Source of the DNA: Xylaria sp. FL1777
Taxonomy: Eukaryota > Ascomycota > Sordariomycetes > Xylariales > Xylariaceae
Direction: 5' to 3'
NCBI GenBank assembly: GCA_022578965.1
Contig: MU400567.1
Coordinates: 186,001-250,000 of the forward strand
Length of the DNA: 64,000 bases
This document shows positions 25,893 through 37,699 of this stretch, piece after piece; the stretch's first letter is position 1; every line of letters begins with the position of its first letter. The translations under genes and the position numbers were made by a program. The notes under the pieces are model-generated. The model was not told where the DNA came from. It saw only the letters and a list, made by a program, of their open reading frames with translations, and made no database searches.

Positions 25893-26923
25893 GGCCTTTA
25901 TATAAAATCTGCGTAGCTTGCTAGTTACGTTTACATAATAAAAACAATACACTATATACAATTAATATAATTAATAAACCTAATATTATATGCTATTACT
26001 TATATTTAACAATTAAAAGTCTTATTACTACTTTTAACTACTATTAAACAAGCTATTAGCTTAGTTAAATAATTAGCATGTAGAAATTAACTAATTAAAA
26101 CGCAAAGATTGCGTTAAAATATCTAAATAATTTTTACTTATGGAACAAAAAGCTTAAAAGCAAAGCAGTTAGCTTAAACCTATAAAATTATATTACTTTA
26201 AACTTAAATACAAGAATACTATAGCTAAAGCAACTTATAATGCTTAAAGTTAAAAACTATTTAAAAGCAGCAATAATACTAGCATTTTTTATGAAGTCTT
26301 TATTAATAGTAAACTATAAAACTATAGATCTAAAACCTTTACGAAATATAATAAAAATAACTATTTTTAAACAAACCGCATATAATACTAATTTAAATAA
26401 TTATAATGCAAAAATACGCGAATATACTAATTAAGTTAAAACTACTAACTAATTAAAAAACTAAATCCTTAAAACAGTATTTTAAAACTATAAAAATATA
26501 ATACTAGAACTTATAAATATACTTAATATATAGTATAACAAGCTTTGTACTATTAAAGCATACTTAAAAAAAAGCTTTATGCATTAAGCAAAGCTAAATT
26601 ATAGATTATTTATTAATAATAGCGCAAAATAACTACTAAAGGATCTAGAAATTTAAGCAACCAAATAAGAAAAAAAGCTAGCTTTAGTAGTAAAACATAG
26701 AGCTATAAATCTTACTAAGTTATATAATATAACTACTAACTTAAAAAAAGCTTTAAAAGAAAACTACTAAGAATAAGTAATAGCATTTTAATAAATTAAT
26801 CAACAAAAGATTAAAAATAGAACTTTTAATTATACTATAATTGCAGCAAATTTGCAAAACAAAGCAAGCATTAAGCTATTAGTTTAAAGCAAGCTACTTA
26901 GGAAAAAACCTTACAAAAAAAGC
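25893..26923 (+). pseudogene. Copia 5' region, expected gag, unresolved
   Basis: A-rich, stop-ridden sequence between the 5' repeat and the zinc-knuckle remnant. A 64-codon piece (26240-26434) is open but shows no diagnostic motif. Assigned to gag by position. Confidence 0.45.
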
Positions 26924-26964
26924 TTTTATAACTTTGGAAACATAAAAGAAATAAACAATATAAT
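26924..26964 (+). pseudogene. Copia gag zinc-knuckle fossil
   Basis: The frame reads FYNFGNIKEINN, the counterpart of the CYNCGxxGHxxxxC knuckle with both leading cysteines changed to Phe (TGT/TGC to TTT is not a simple transition, so at least one change is not RIP-like, or the ancestral residues differed). It is followed by Lys/Arg-rich sequence, as is usual after gag knuckles. Confidence 0.55.
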
Positions 26965-27378
26965 TAAAGTGGAAGAAGTTCTTAATCGCTAAAAACCAGC
27001 AAAAAGAGGTTAAAGCAGCATTTGTAGCAAAAGATCACAAAAACGTAAAAAAAACGCAAAACTTAAGCGTTCTTAAGCAAATACTAACAATAAAAACACA
27101 AACTATAAGCTATATACTTAGAACTACTTACTTAATAAATGTTAGTACGCTTTCTTAGAAATAGCAAGCAAAGATTTTATACTTAATAAAATAGTTCAAA
27201 AAATAGTTTTACAAATGCTAAAGTTTAACCTGGAACTTTTAAAAAAAATTAAGCAGATTTAAAAAAAAAAAACAAAGCAAAAGGAAGCTAAACTAAATAT
27301 TAACTAACTATTAAAAAAACTAGCTTAAACTACGTTTGCAGCTAAAAATAAAACTAAAACAATATATAAACTTAAAAA

Positions 27379-27537
27379 CTTTATAATTTTAAACTTAAGC
27401 ACTATAATACATATATTTAATAAAGTTAGCAGATTTTTAAATTTTAGGCAAGCTAACTTAAATAATGTAATATACGCAAAAGATAAAGTAATTTTAATCG
27501 AAAGATTTAGCGAAGTAAACATATATGTTTAAGAACT
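27379..27537 (+). pseudogene. Copia protease fossil
   Basis: The frame reads FIILNLSTIIHIF, then SRFLNFR and VIYAKDKVILIERFSEV, matching copia proteases (W-x-L-D-S/T-G-A/S...H then FxxFR...GxG). The catalytic Asp of D-S/T-G is now Asn and the Gly is lost. The 65-codon open frame on the opposite strand (27325-27522) is a shadow of this fossil. Confidence 0.75.
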
Positions 27538-27829
27538 AAAAGGACTAAAAGTTCTCTAGCTATATAATATAGCATTTTGCTCTATAATAGCTATTAATTT
27601 AGTATTACTCTAAGTTTTTAACTAGCTAAAGTATTAATAAAATAATAAATTACTTATAAACTTTTTGCAACAAAAAAATAGGTTAACTTTATGCTATTTA
27701 TAAAACTGGCTTAATTAATTCGTTATGGAATATCTTTTGTTATTACTTAAAAAATATGCTTTTTATATACAACGAAACAAATTTAATTTATATATAAAAA
27801 AGCCACTTTTACAAGAAGATTTATTTAAA

Positions 27830-28560
27830 TAGCACTTTTAAATAGGCTATTTAGGACTTAAAGCAATGCAACACTTAGTAACTTTATTTTAAGAGGTAAA
27901 GATTTGCCGAGCTCTTAATAAAAGTAACAAAATAAAAACTACTTAGTGCAATACATGTAAAGTATTAAAAATTAAACGCTAAATTAATAAATAACCACAA
28001 AAAAAGCTAATAGCAGTTAGTGTACAACTAACGATTAATTTCTATAATTATAAAGATCTTTAAAAAAACGAAAACAAAAAATAATATATAATGCTTATTA
28101 CTAACTGATTTTTTGGCTTTATATTTGATTATTACTTATATAACTAAACGTATTTATTAATTAAGATTATATTTACTTATTTAATTAAACATATATAAAA
28201 TTACTATAAAACTAAAGTGTTAATAATAAAATGTAATAACGAGATAACTATAAATATAAAAAGCACCTTTAAACTTGCTTAGTATTTTTAAATAACTAAA
28301 GAAATCACTTTTAAAGTGTTTTTTTTTAATACTTAAGCATTTAATAGAAGTGCTAAAAGGTTAAAGGGTGTAATTAAAAAAAAGGCAAAATTTATGAAAA
28401 ATAGATTTAAGTTGTTAATTTATTTCTAGGTAAAAATTGTTAAAGCTGCTATATACTTTTATAATTACACTCTTAAATATATTTACAACTAGAAAACTTT
28501 ATACGAGAAATTTTACACTTATTTCTAAATGCAAAATAGTATAGTTAAAAAAAACAAAGT
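27830..28560 (+). pseudogene. Copia integrase fossil
   Basis: The zinc-binding region keeps GYLGLKAMQHLV; the core keeps a LITN...FGFIFDYYL strand (28093-28135), where a catalytic Asp is now Asn. The second catalytic region reads KCNNE (28230-28244) for the usual xxDNE. Later ASAKRLKGVIK-like and YNYTLKYIYNWKTLYEKF pieces match the C-terminal part of copia integrases. Multiple stops. Confidence 0.87.
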
Positions 28561-28739
28561 ACCTGTTTTATTATATTTAAAAATCTACAGATGCAAAATG
28601 TTTGCTATAATATTAATAGCTTAGCTAAAAACTAATAAAAAAAAAAAGCTTGATTTAAAAGCTTAAATAAAGTATTTAGTTAGATACTAATTATTTATTA
28701 TTTACTATATTTAGTTACTAAAAGCTAACAAAGTTATTA

Positions 28740-29500
28740 TAACTAAAGACGTTATATTTAATAAAAACATTGTTTTTTTAGGAAATATTGATTTTTTAAA
28801 GAATAACTTTTTAAAAATTACTAATAAGGAGTTTAAGGCTTTACTAGCTAAAATTACTTATTAATTTTATACAAAAACTGCTTAGCAGACTTTTATTAAT
28901 TTATATAAGAACTAAAAGGTATACGCACTAATTAACCTTGCTAAAAAAGCAAAAAACAGAAATATTAGTAAAAATGTGGATTAAGATAAAGATTTGCTAT
29001 TGTGAACTAATTATTTATATACTAAGGCGATTTTTGCTTTTTATTTTACTTTTTTTGAATTTTTTGCTTACTGTGCTTTTTTTAGCGCTACAATTAAAGA
29101 AGCTAACTAAAGGAAAAATTGCATAAAAACTACCAGGTTGCCTAATTTTGCCTTAAGGTTTAAAGAAAGTTTTTAAACAACTTTTTCTGGAGTTATAGCA
29201 CGTAAAAGTTGCTAAAAGGTTACGTTTAATGCAAAATGCTTAGCAACTATAAAATTATAGCATAGCATGCTAGTAAGTAAAGCTAATAAAGCTAGATCTT
29301 TAAAAAAACCTTTAAGCTATTTTAGTAGCAATATTAAATCTATTTAAAACGAAAGGCCTGCATTTTTTGCAAGAATGCAGCTTTAAGCGCTTTTACTTAA
29401 ATTTATTCTAAAAGTGCAGCTTTTAGCGCTTTAACTTATTTTATTCTAAAAAATGCTTTAGTACTTTAGAAAATCTATTGCTAAAACCTTTTTTTACTTT
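28740..29500 (+). pseudogene. Copia integrase-RT linker fossil
   Basis: Begins TKDVIFNKNIVF (about 28,743), matching the SRDVxFxE motif that follows integrase in copia polyproteins. The remainder is the variable linker before RT, much eroded. Includes a 62-codon open piece (28938-29126) and an exact-length tandem duplication at 29376-29453. Confidence 0.7.
29376..29453 (+). repeat. 39-bp tandem duplication within copia linker
   Basis: Two 39-bp units (29376-29414 and 29415-29453), each starting TGCAGCTTT and ending ATTCTAAAA, with a few differences. 39 bp is 13 codons, so the duplication would have kept the polyprotein frame. It may predate inactivation. Confidence 0.75.
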
Positions 29501-30200
29501 TTAAGTAGCATAAAGATCTTAGTACTTACCTTATAGGCAAATACTTTAAGCAAGCTAAAGAGTTATATTTTTAGAGCTATAAAGATATAAATACTTAAAA
29601 AAAAGTTAGTATACGTATTATTTATAGAAAACTGACTTTGGACTATATATAGGTATATGTTTATAAGTTTAACAAACATAGCTTTTATTAAAAGTGTAAA
29701 GCTAGATTTGTTGTTTAAAAAAACCAATAGCTAACTAATAAAAAAGAAAATACTTACGTATTTACTTTTGCAAATAAATCATTTTGAACTTTTATAGCTA
29801 TTGCAGCTAAGTTTAATCTTGAACTAAAACAGTACAATGCGGTAAATATTTTTGTTAACGCAAAACTAAACAAGGAAATTTATATGCGTATGCTTTTAAG
29901 CTACTGCAAATTACAGACTTTTTTTAAACTTTTTTAGGCACTGTATAGCCTTTAAAAATTACTGCTTTTTTAGCAGCAAAAATTAACTTAATTCTTAAAA
30001 TCTATAAGCTACTAAGTAGTTTTTTATAAGCTATGCTGCTATACTAAGCAAAAAGTTTTTATTTTTATATATATAAACAATATTATTTTAGCTTATTAAA
30101 AGACTAAAACAGCTATTGCTTAACAAACAATTTTCGAACTAAAGCGCCGTTATTAAATAACTAGTAAAAATAACCTTTTGTAGTTTTTTAGCGTAAAAAT
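29500..30200 (+). pseudogene. Copia reverse transcriptase fossil
   Basis: Readable segments in order: the YFKQAKEL start region, VYVYKFNKHSFY.KCKARFVV, TFIAIAAKFNLELKQYNAVN (the fingers/palm segment with the first catalytic Asp now Asn), FVNAKLNKEIYM, and the catalytic hairpin YINN (30070-30081), where active enzymes have YVDD. Each matches the copia RT pattern. Both YxDD aspartates have become asparagine through G-to-A. Confidence 0.92.
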
Positions 30201-30539
30201 TATTCAGAATTACAAAAAAAGCTTAATCTAGCTATTATAATCTTTATATATTAAAAAAATTATTAAGCTTAAAAATAAACTTGTCTTTAAAGCTTATACT
30301 TTAATAAAGGCAAAAGAACTTAGCTTTTATAATAAACTAGCTATATAGCAAAAGATTTATCGCTACTAAAAGAAAATAAGTTTAATTATATATAGTGCTA
30401 TAATTACTTAACTTAATATTACTTTTAAGGCATTTTAATTGTTATAATTTAATTTAAATCTTAGACTAAAATACTATAAGTTTGCTAATTAATTACTATT
30501 TTACCTTAAAACTACTTAACATTACGCGCTTTAATTTAA

Positions 30540-31010
30540 AAACAGAAATAAGTTTGTTATTGCAAGTAATTTTTCTTTTGCTAACAACCTCTTTAACTAC
30601 AAAATTTTGCAAGCCTACGTAATAAAGTTAATTAGTAGGGTTATCAAATAAAAAGCCAATAAGCAAGATATAATAACAACATTTACAACTAAGGCTAAAC
30701 TTCTAGCACTTGCTTAAGCTTTTAAAAAAGCAATGTTTATTAGCTAGTTAATTAAAGAATTAAGAGTTACGTTAAATAACTAGCAGATTTAAATTTAATA
30801 TAACAATTAACAAACAATTAAATTAGTTATAAAAAACATTGCTACATTACAAATAAAGCTATAATACATAGATATTTATAATTACTAGCTATAATAAAAG
30901 GTTTTTAACAGAACTTTAAAAGTTAAATATATTTTTACTACTAATATAATTACTAATGGTTTAATAAAGGCACTTCTTAAAAACAAATAGAATACCTTTT
31001 TAAAACAGCT
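30540..31010 (+). pseudogene. Copia RNase H fossil
   Basis: The frame reads TTKAKLLAL.AFKKAMFIS and, later, ISYKKHCYITNKAIIHRYL and IYFYY.YNY.WFNKGTS, matching the S-x-E-A-E-xxAL...E(A)xF(I/L) and H-I-D-I/V...T-x-xM-x-AD-xLTK pattern of copia RNase H. Catalytic Glu of S-K-E-A-E is now Lys and the Asp of ADxLTK region is changed. Confidence 0.85.
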
Positions 31011-31228
31011 TAACCTTATAAATGTTAAAAATATCCAAGAATACTAAAAGCCTAAAGAAATACTAAAGGAAAAATAAGAAATACTTAAAGACTCACTAAA
31101 AAAAAGAAAGTTAAATACATAGATAACTAAATAAATATAACAGTCTTTTTAGCTAGAAAAAATTACTAAGGTTAAAACAGGACGTGTTCATAAGAATCAT
31201 CTTTTAAAAGGTGCTTTCTAAAAAGGTA

Positions 31229-31310
31229 TATTAAATATAAAAGATTATATCTTAAGCTAGATTATTTAACTAACAGATATTTAAAAGTAAACCCATGTTA
31301 AAAGAACAAA
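31229..31310 (+). repeat. 3' flanking repeat of copia element (LTR remnant)
   Basis: Pairs with 25811-25892. A plausible LTR start, TGTTCATAAG, lies 42 bp upstream (31187). The element end is not defined; the inverted-repeat element begins 73 bp further on. Confidence 0.75.
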
Positions 31311-31383
31311 GTATTAAAATAAGCAAGCTAGTTAATTAAAGGTTTAAAAGTGTGTATTTTTGTTGTTAAGCAAAGTTTGCTTT

Positions 31384-31454
31384 ACCCCTAAGGAAATGCG
31401 GTTTTTTAAACCTAAAGAATTAATATTAAAACCTAAATCTAAACCTAATTTAGT
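31384..31454 (+). repeat. Left inverted repeat of the 558-bp element
   Basis: Runs from ACCCCTAAGG to CCTAATTTAGT; complementary to 31869-31941 with small gaps near the outer end. Confidence 0.75.
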
Positions 31455-31646
31455 TAATGTTTACTTAGTGTCTTTATCTCACCTTATTTCCCATAAAAAA
31501 TAAAATAACGTAAAACATTTTATAAATACTAATAAAAATAACAGTTAGCTATACTTTTAAACATGTTTTATGCTAATAGTTAGTTAAGTAAATAAGTTAA
31601 AAATTAAAAGTAAAAAGTAGTTAGTATATAAGTAAGTTAAATATAA

Positions 31647-31740
31647 AGTGCGCTATAATATAGCGGTATTAATAAATATAATGCGCTATAATATAGTGGT
31701 AATAATAAATAAAGTGCGCTATAATATAGCAGTATTAGTT
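31647..31740 (+). repeat. 33-bp tandem array, about 2.9 units
   Basis: Units at 31647-31679, 31680-31712 and 31713-31740 (partial). Each opens with A(G/A)TGCGCTATAATATAG, inside which GCTATAATATAGC is a 13-bp palindrome (reduced by one change in unit 2). Lies within the inverted-repeat element, where subterminal tandem motifs can serve as transposase-binding sites; that role is inference. Confidence 0.85.
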
Positions 31741-31868
31741 AATTTAGTTGTATACCTGTTTTTTTTTTACTAAGTTTATAGGTAACTTTTATAAATACAT
31801 AGGTTTACTTTACATTGCTTATAAATTTAATAAAGTAGAAAAAGACCCGCAGTACTTATAAAAGGATT

Positions 31869-31941
31869 GCTATATTAGGTTTAGGTTTAAGTCCTAATAT
31901 TAATTCTTTAGGTCTAAAAAATTGCTTTGCCCTTAAAAGGT
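31869..31941 (-). repeat. Right inverted repeat of the 558-bp element
   Basis: Reverse-complement partner of 31384-31454, running GCTATATTAGG to CCTTAAAAGGT on the + strand. Confidence 0.75.
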
Positions 31942-34900
31942 CTACTAGTAAATTAAGTAGTAAATACCTAGAGTTAAAGCTAATTTAGCTTACCTTTAAT
32001 GTTGCAATATTTGCTAACATATCTTTTTATTTTAATAACTATTCTTTTTGCTATATATTAAATTTTAACAAAAAGAAGTAAAAGCAAGCAGTTCGTTTAT
32101 TTTATAACGCTATAATACTATAAATCCAAATAATCAAAAAAACAAAAAAAAATCCAAGCTTAGCCTTAAACCTTGTTTACATTGTTAACTTTGTCCATAG
32201 TTTTAGCTTTTTAAGCCTAAACATATTTAGCTTATTAAAGTCTTAATTTGCTATTTTAAAAAAAGATTTAACTTTTTAAACATGTTTTAAAAGTAGTTTT
32301 AAAAGTTATTTAAGAAGTAAAACCTATAGTTGCAGCTACAAATATAAAAACTAAAGCAAAATTAGTAAAAAGCAAAGTTAAAAGCAAAAGCAAACATTGC
32401 ATTATATTATATAACATAAATAGCAGCGCAGCTAAAAAAAATAGTATAGCTAAATAATAAGTTAATGCTTTTTGCATAAATAGCAAAAGCTTTTACTGCA
32501 TTAAACCTTTTAAGCTATAACTGCTAGTATAAAAACTCTTAGTATAGCTTTAGCAAAAAAAGTATTCTATTTATTATAAGAATATCCATTGTTATAACCT
32601 ACCTACTAGTAATCTTATTTTTAGCTTTAAAAGCGTATATAATTCAAAATTATAATAGTTTTAGATCTTGATTTTCTAAAGTTAAGTTTATTAAAATCTA
32701 GTTCTTTTTGTTTAGCAACTGCGTTACTAATAGCTACTTGTTAATTAACAGCAGCACAAAACAGTTTACCAAAAAGTTTTGCTTGCTAAAAATAGTTCAT
32801 TAAAGCAATTTTTTCGAATGCAGCATAATAAAATTAATAAATAGTTGCTTTAACATTATACTTTTTGTTACTAAAAAAAACCAGAATAGTAAAATATTAA
32901 ATATTAATTGCTTAAAAATACAAGTTTAAGATTTCTGTTAAATAGTAATACATACGTTAATATTGCTAAAATATTTAAAATAATTAAAGAACTTACGGTA
33001 TAAAGCATAAACTTTTTTTTGTTTTGCAAATAGTAATAATTTAACGTAATTCTTGATTACTTTACACTTAACAAATAATTAATTAATCTTTATTATATTA
33101 ATAAGAAATAATAAGAAATAACAGGATATAATAAGAAATAATGAAATATATTAAAAAACTTACTATATAGCTACAGCTAAAATAATTCCCTAAAATTGTC
33201 TTTGGTTTTTGCATAAAATATATATAACCTCTGCTTGCTAAGTTAAAATAAAGAAACAATAGCACTAGCTGTATTTCTTGCTTACTAAAACTTCACAAAA
33301 CATAATAAGCATAATAAATAAAAAAAAGTTTTAGTACTACTAGCAACAGTATTAATTATAAAATAAACGTTATAAAATAAACGTTATAAAATAAGCAGCA
33401 TAAAATAAATAAAATAAGCAAATAGTACTTAAGTAATTATAATAAAAATAAACAAAAAAAAATGTAAAATTTTATTGCTTATACTATTTTAGCATTTAAC
33501 TAATAATAAAAAAAGTAGCAGTAGTAATTAATAAAGCAGTAATAATAAATATTAGTTTGCATAAGTTTTACTAGCTATAGTTAATTCTGCTAATTATACA
33601 TTATATGCGCTATTTTGTTTTTTTCCTCACGTTAACACAAATTTATATATTGCAAAAAAAACTCCTAAAGCTATAAGATTTACTTAAAACATATACATTA
33701 AACTAACTCGTAAATTAATTATTTTAACTGCACAAGTTTTATTAAATTATATATAAATTATTTTAGAACTAACTTTAAGTATTATAGCTAGGCCAAGGTT
33801 TATAAAAATAAGTACTTTTAGCTTTAATTGCGTAATGTTTCCCTAACTAGAGGGTTAAAAGTTAAAACGTCCTTAAGTGTTAAAATACTATTAATTTAGC
33901 AGCTTTTTATATGCGCTAATAGTTAAAAGACCTTTTTAGTTCAATTAGTAACAAAAACAGCAAGGTAATTCTTGCTTAAAAAAAGTCTTATAACATAAAA
34001 AGTAAAGTTAAGGCCTTATTGTTTTATTTTAAACACTTAATGTTTATAAAAATAAAAGTTTTAAACTATAAAAATTAAATATATATAAAACAGTAAACAT
34101 TTTATGCTTTAAAAACACTACGTACTTTATTTTTTATAATCTGCAAATATTTTACACTTTTTCCTTATTTTATTCTATATTAAGACCTAGACTTTTCTTT
34201 AACTTTAAATATAGCATTTATATAAGCTATTTTTATAAAAATAGCTACTTTTTGTTTAATGTACTTCAATAGTATTTCCATTAAGCATTTTTAGCTATAT
34301 AGCAAAAACAAGTATTAATATTAAGTATATTTAGCAGTATTAAATAAAAACAGAAAATAATATACAAAGTTAAGCGTATTAAACTTTTATACTAGTATGC
34401 CCTCAAAAAAAAAAGTCACATATTTAATATTGCCACTTCTTGCTTTAAGAAATGCTAGCATAACCTTTAGTAGCTTAATAAACCGCTTAATCTTAAAAAA
34501 GAATTTATTCTTAATATTAGTTACTTTAAAGGTAATAAGCTCACTACTTGCAAAAGCTTTATTACGCTTAGCACTAAAAGAACCTAATTCGTTTTTACTA
34601 AACATTATAGTTATAAGTTATAAGTATAATACAATATAAAATATAGCTATTAATAAAATAATCGTAGTAGTAGTTTATTTTAGCAAAGCAGTTAGCTTTA
34701 TAATTAAAAAAAAAACGTGCTACTTACACAAAGTAAATAAAATACGCACTTATAAGCTTAGTAATAATAAAAGGTTAATTAAGTTAAGTAAAGTTAAAAA
34801 AGTAAGCATTAAAAAAAAAAAAAAAATTTATAAAAAGTGCAACAAGTTTACAAACTGCAGCTAGAATTATAGGCCTATATATACCAAGTATATAAATAAG

Positions 34901-35972
34901 TCCATAAATCTTATAATTACTTATAACTATTAAAATAAAAAGCAAGTATATAAATATAAGTACTAAAGTAAATAAGTTATATTTGCGTACTTTTTTCTAG
35001 AATTTTAAGATTAATATATAGCTTATTAATAGCTTAAATAAGGCTTAAAACCTGCAAGATCTACTATATAATATTTTATAAAAGTGGTTTATAAGCCTTG
35101 TAAAAAAGCTAACAAAAACAACTCTTAATTTATATCTCCTATAAAAAACAAAATAACTAAAAAAAAAAGTTTAACTTTACTAAAAATATTATTTATATTT
35201 TGCTTTTAATTAAACTACTTTAATTTAATAAGCAAGCTTTGTTATAACAAAAATAATGCTTAAGCAATACTTATTGTAATAAAAGGTCAAGTTTTTCTTT
35301 AAGTATGTAATAAAGGCCTATTAGCTTATATAGTTAAATAAAGTAAGTTTTAATAAAGCACTAAATTAAGCAAATAACTATATATTTAAACAAAGTTAAC
35401 AAAACACAAATAAAATAAAACAGTAATTAAAATTTCCCTAACTTAAAAATAAAAAACATTAATTTAAAGCTTAACAACTAGTTAGCTTTTTAAGTTAGCA
35501 ATAGCTTATTAAAAAGCTAGTTAGCTTTTTTGTTATAAGGAAAAAAAAGCTTTATAAATTTTATGTTGCTTTAATTGTTATTATAACGCTGCAAAAATTT
35601 GACTTTTTTAGCCAAAACAAAAAATAAAATATTATAAAAATGCAAAAAATGTAAAGCGCTAACTAAACTCTCCTTAAGTGCATTAAAATAAAATACTTAA
35701 ATAGCAATAGTGTTTTAACAGCAAAAATCTTTTAAAAGTCCCTTAAAAGAAACATAGTAGCTAGTTTTTAGCAAAGTAGCATAATTAAATTTAATGCTAC
35801 GCTAAAAGTTATCTTAATTAATAAAATAGTAAAAAAAGTGTTATAAAATCAAAAGTAAAAAAGAATTAATAATAATAATAAATAAGTATAAACTTCTTAA
35901 GTATAACATTAAAAGTTAGCTATAAAGTTAGTTTATAGTAAACATCTTAAAATAACTAAAAAAAACACACAA
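31942..35972. other. AT-rich stretch, unidentified
   Basis: No gene recognised. 33356-33383 holds two exact 14-bp units (TTATAAAATAAACG) followed by degenerate ones. At 34387-34639 both strands are open for 72-80 codons over the same DNA; neither product resembles a known domain. An A14-like run lies near 34,813. Confidence 0.5.
33356..33383 (+). repeat. Short 14-bp tandem repeat
   Basis: TTATAAAATAAACG twice exactly, then decayed copies to about 33,420. Confidence 0.7.
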
Positions 35973-36125
35973 GTATTATTAAAGGTATAAAAAAATGTAC
36001 AATATAATAAATAAATTGTATATTTAAAATAACTAAAAGTAAAAAAAGTAACTTAAAAGTTAAAAAAAATAAGTAATATATATAGCTTAAAAAATATAAA
36101 GTATACTATATTCACTTATTTTAAC
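35973..36125 (+). repeat. Dispersed repeat R2, copy B
   Basis: 153-bp copy in the same orientation as 10801-10951, with TATTTAAAATAACTAAAAGT and AAGTAATATATATAGCTTAA blocks and a TTATTTTAAC end. It lies upstream of the LINE; what follows differs from the sequence after copies A and C, so R2 is not the LINE's 5' end. Confidence 0.75.
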
Positions 36126-37589
36126 AAGTATTATATTTCTTTTTTTGCTTTTTTGCGTGCAGCAATAGTTTTAATACGTTTTTATTGTAGGTTAAAAAAG
36201 GGGTTTATGCTATTTTTTATTATTGTTGTTATTATTATTGTTGCGTTTATAGCAAGGGTTCTTAAGCAAAATTCACAAGTTTAAAGTTTTAATTTTTTTA
36301 AGCAGTTTATTAGTTAATATAAAAAGCAATATAAACACATGATTAAATAATACTAGAAAACAAAGTTAACTATAATTATACGGTTAATTAAAGTAGCAGC
36401 TTAAAATATAAAGCATAAAGCAAACAACTATTTAGTATTTTTACAAAAATGCTAAAACAAAGAAATAAACGTTACTATAATTACTAAACCATAAATAAAC
36501 AAAAAAAGAAACAAAAAAACACAAACTTACTAAAAATACAAAAATTATAAACTAGTTAATACTTAAAACATAAAAGAGTTAAATAAGCCTAAAGTAATAA
36601 TATACGTTAAAATATAAAGCAACTTAGTAATAAAAAAAAAAGCCCTTATATATTACCGAGATCTTATATAGCTAAATGTTAATAAGTATAAAATACTAAA
36701 TTACTACTAAGCGCTAAATATAAATACGGTAATAAAATATATTATAGCATTAATACTACTAAAGAACTGCTTAATAATAAAAAACTTAAACGTAAAACAC
36801 TTAAATTAAGAACTTAAAACTATTACTTTTTATAAAAAATAACAGATTTTAAACTAAGTAATTAAAGCAAGCATATGCTTTATAAAAGTGCTAAGCAAAG
36901 CAACTTACAAAGCAAAACATATTATAAATATATTATTTTTAAACATACTATTTATTAAAAGCTAAGTAGCTAAAAAATTAAAGACCTTATTTAATTACTA
37001 GCTAATATAAACTATACTACTATAAAAAAAACCATTTAAACCTTTTATAAAGTTTTTTAAAGTCCTTATTAAGAAAAAAAACCTAAAAAGACTTAAAGAC
37101 TTAATAAAAATTAAAGCAGAAATATTATTAGACATTAAAGAAGCTATAACATAAAAAGAAGTAAAAATAGCAGCTAAAGCATTAATAATACTAATATTAA
37201 AATATGTTCGGATTATAAAAACAAAAAAGCGCAAGCATAGCAAAGCAGCGCCTTAGTAAATAGCTAAATATGCATAAACATAAAAAGACTTCTAGAAGTT
37301 ACTTAACACAAAAAACGCAAAAATCACTTAACATTAGTTCTTTATAATAGTAAAAAAAGCTAAAAAAAAATACTAAAAAAAAAAAATAAATAATATAAAA
37401 AGCAATAAAGAACTTATAGAAGTTATAAATTAATATAAATAAAAAAGCATTATAAAAGCACTACTTTTTATTAAAAGCAAAAAAATTATAATAAAAGCAA
37501 AAGAAAAAACAGAATACTTTACTAGAAGCATTTTTACTAGGTTTACTACAAAAAACAACTTACTAAAAGTAAAACCCTTAAAAATAAAC
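36126..37589 (+). other. A-rich sequence upstream of LINE RT (possible ORF1/endonuclease)
   Basis: A full-length Tad1-type LINE would have a gag-like ORF1 and an apurinic endonuclease here. The coding strand is A-rich like the LINE body, but I could not read a convincing endonuclease motif. An 81-codon minus-strand open frame (36998-37243) looks like a shadow. Confidence 0.4.
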
Positions 37590-37699
37590 ATATAACTTTA
37601 GCTTGAACTTTTATAGAACACTAAAGTAACCATAAAAAAAGCATGCAAATATGCTACAGAAATAAAATTAACTTTGCTAAAAGAAAACATAGTAATAGC

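Larger units (their letters stand above)
25811..31310 (+). mobile_element. Ty1/copia retrotransposon, RIP-inactivated
   Basis: About 5.5 kb on the + strand, with copia domain order recoverable by translation through stops: gag zinc knuckle, protease, integrase, RT, RNase H. It is bounded by an 82-bp direct repeat (25811-25892 and 31229-31310), taken as LTR remnants. The coding strand is A-rich (G-to-A dominated), unlike the T-rich gypsy coding strand. Complete LTR ends were not established: the sequence before the 3' copy begins TGTTCATAAG (31187), but the matching 5' LTR start is not visible, so the 5' side may be truncated or overwritten. Confidence 0.88.
31384..31941. mobile_element. 558-bp terminal-inverted-repeat element (MITE-like)
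   Basis: The left arm (31384-31454) and right arm (31869-31941) are inverted copies of about 71-73 bp, sharing the block CCTAAAGAATTAATATT and an AAACCTAAWCCTAA-type run, with differences mostly transitions. The interior has no open frame and holds a 33-bp tandem array. Size, long inverted repeats and lack of coding suit a non-autonomous DNA transposon. The target duplication could not be fixed. Confidence 0.75.

Noticed and set aside
25893..31228. A CRISPR array, prophage or bacterial operon in the window
   Set aside because: No spaced identical repeats, no bacterial gene organisation; introns and fungal retroelements show a eukaryotic nuclear locus.
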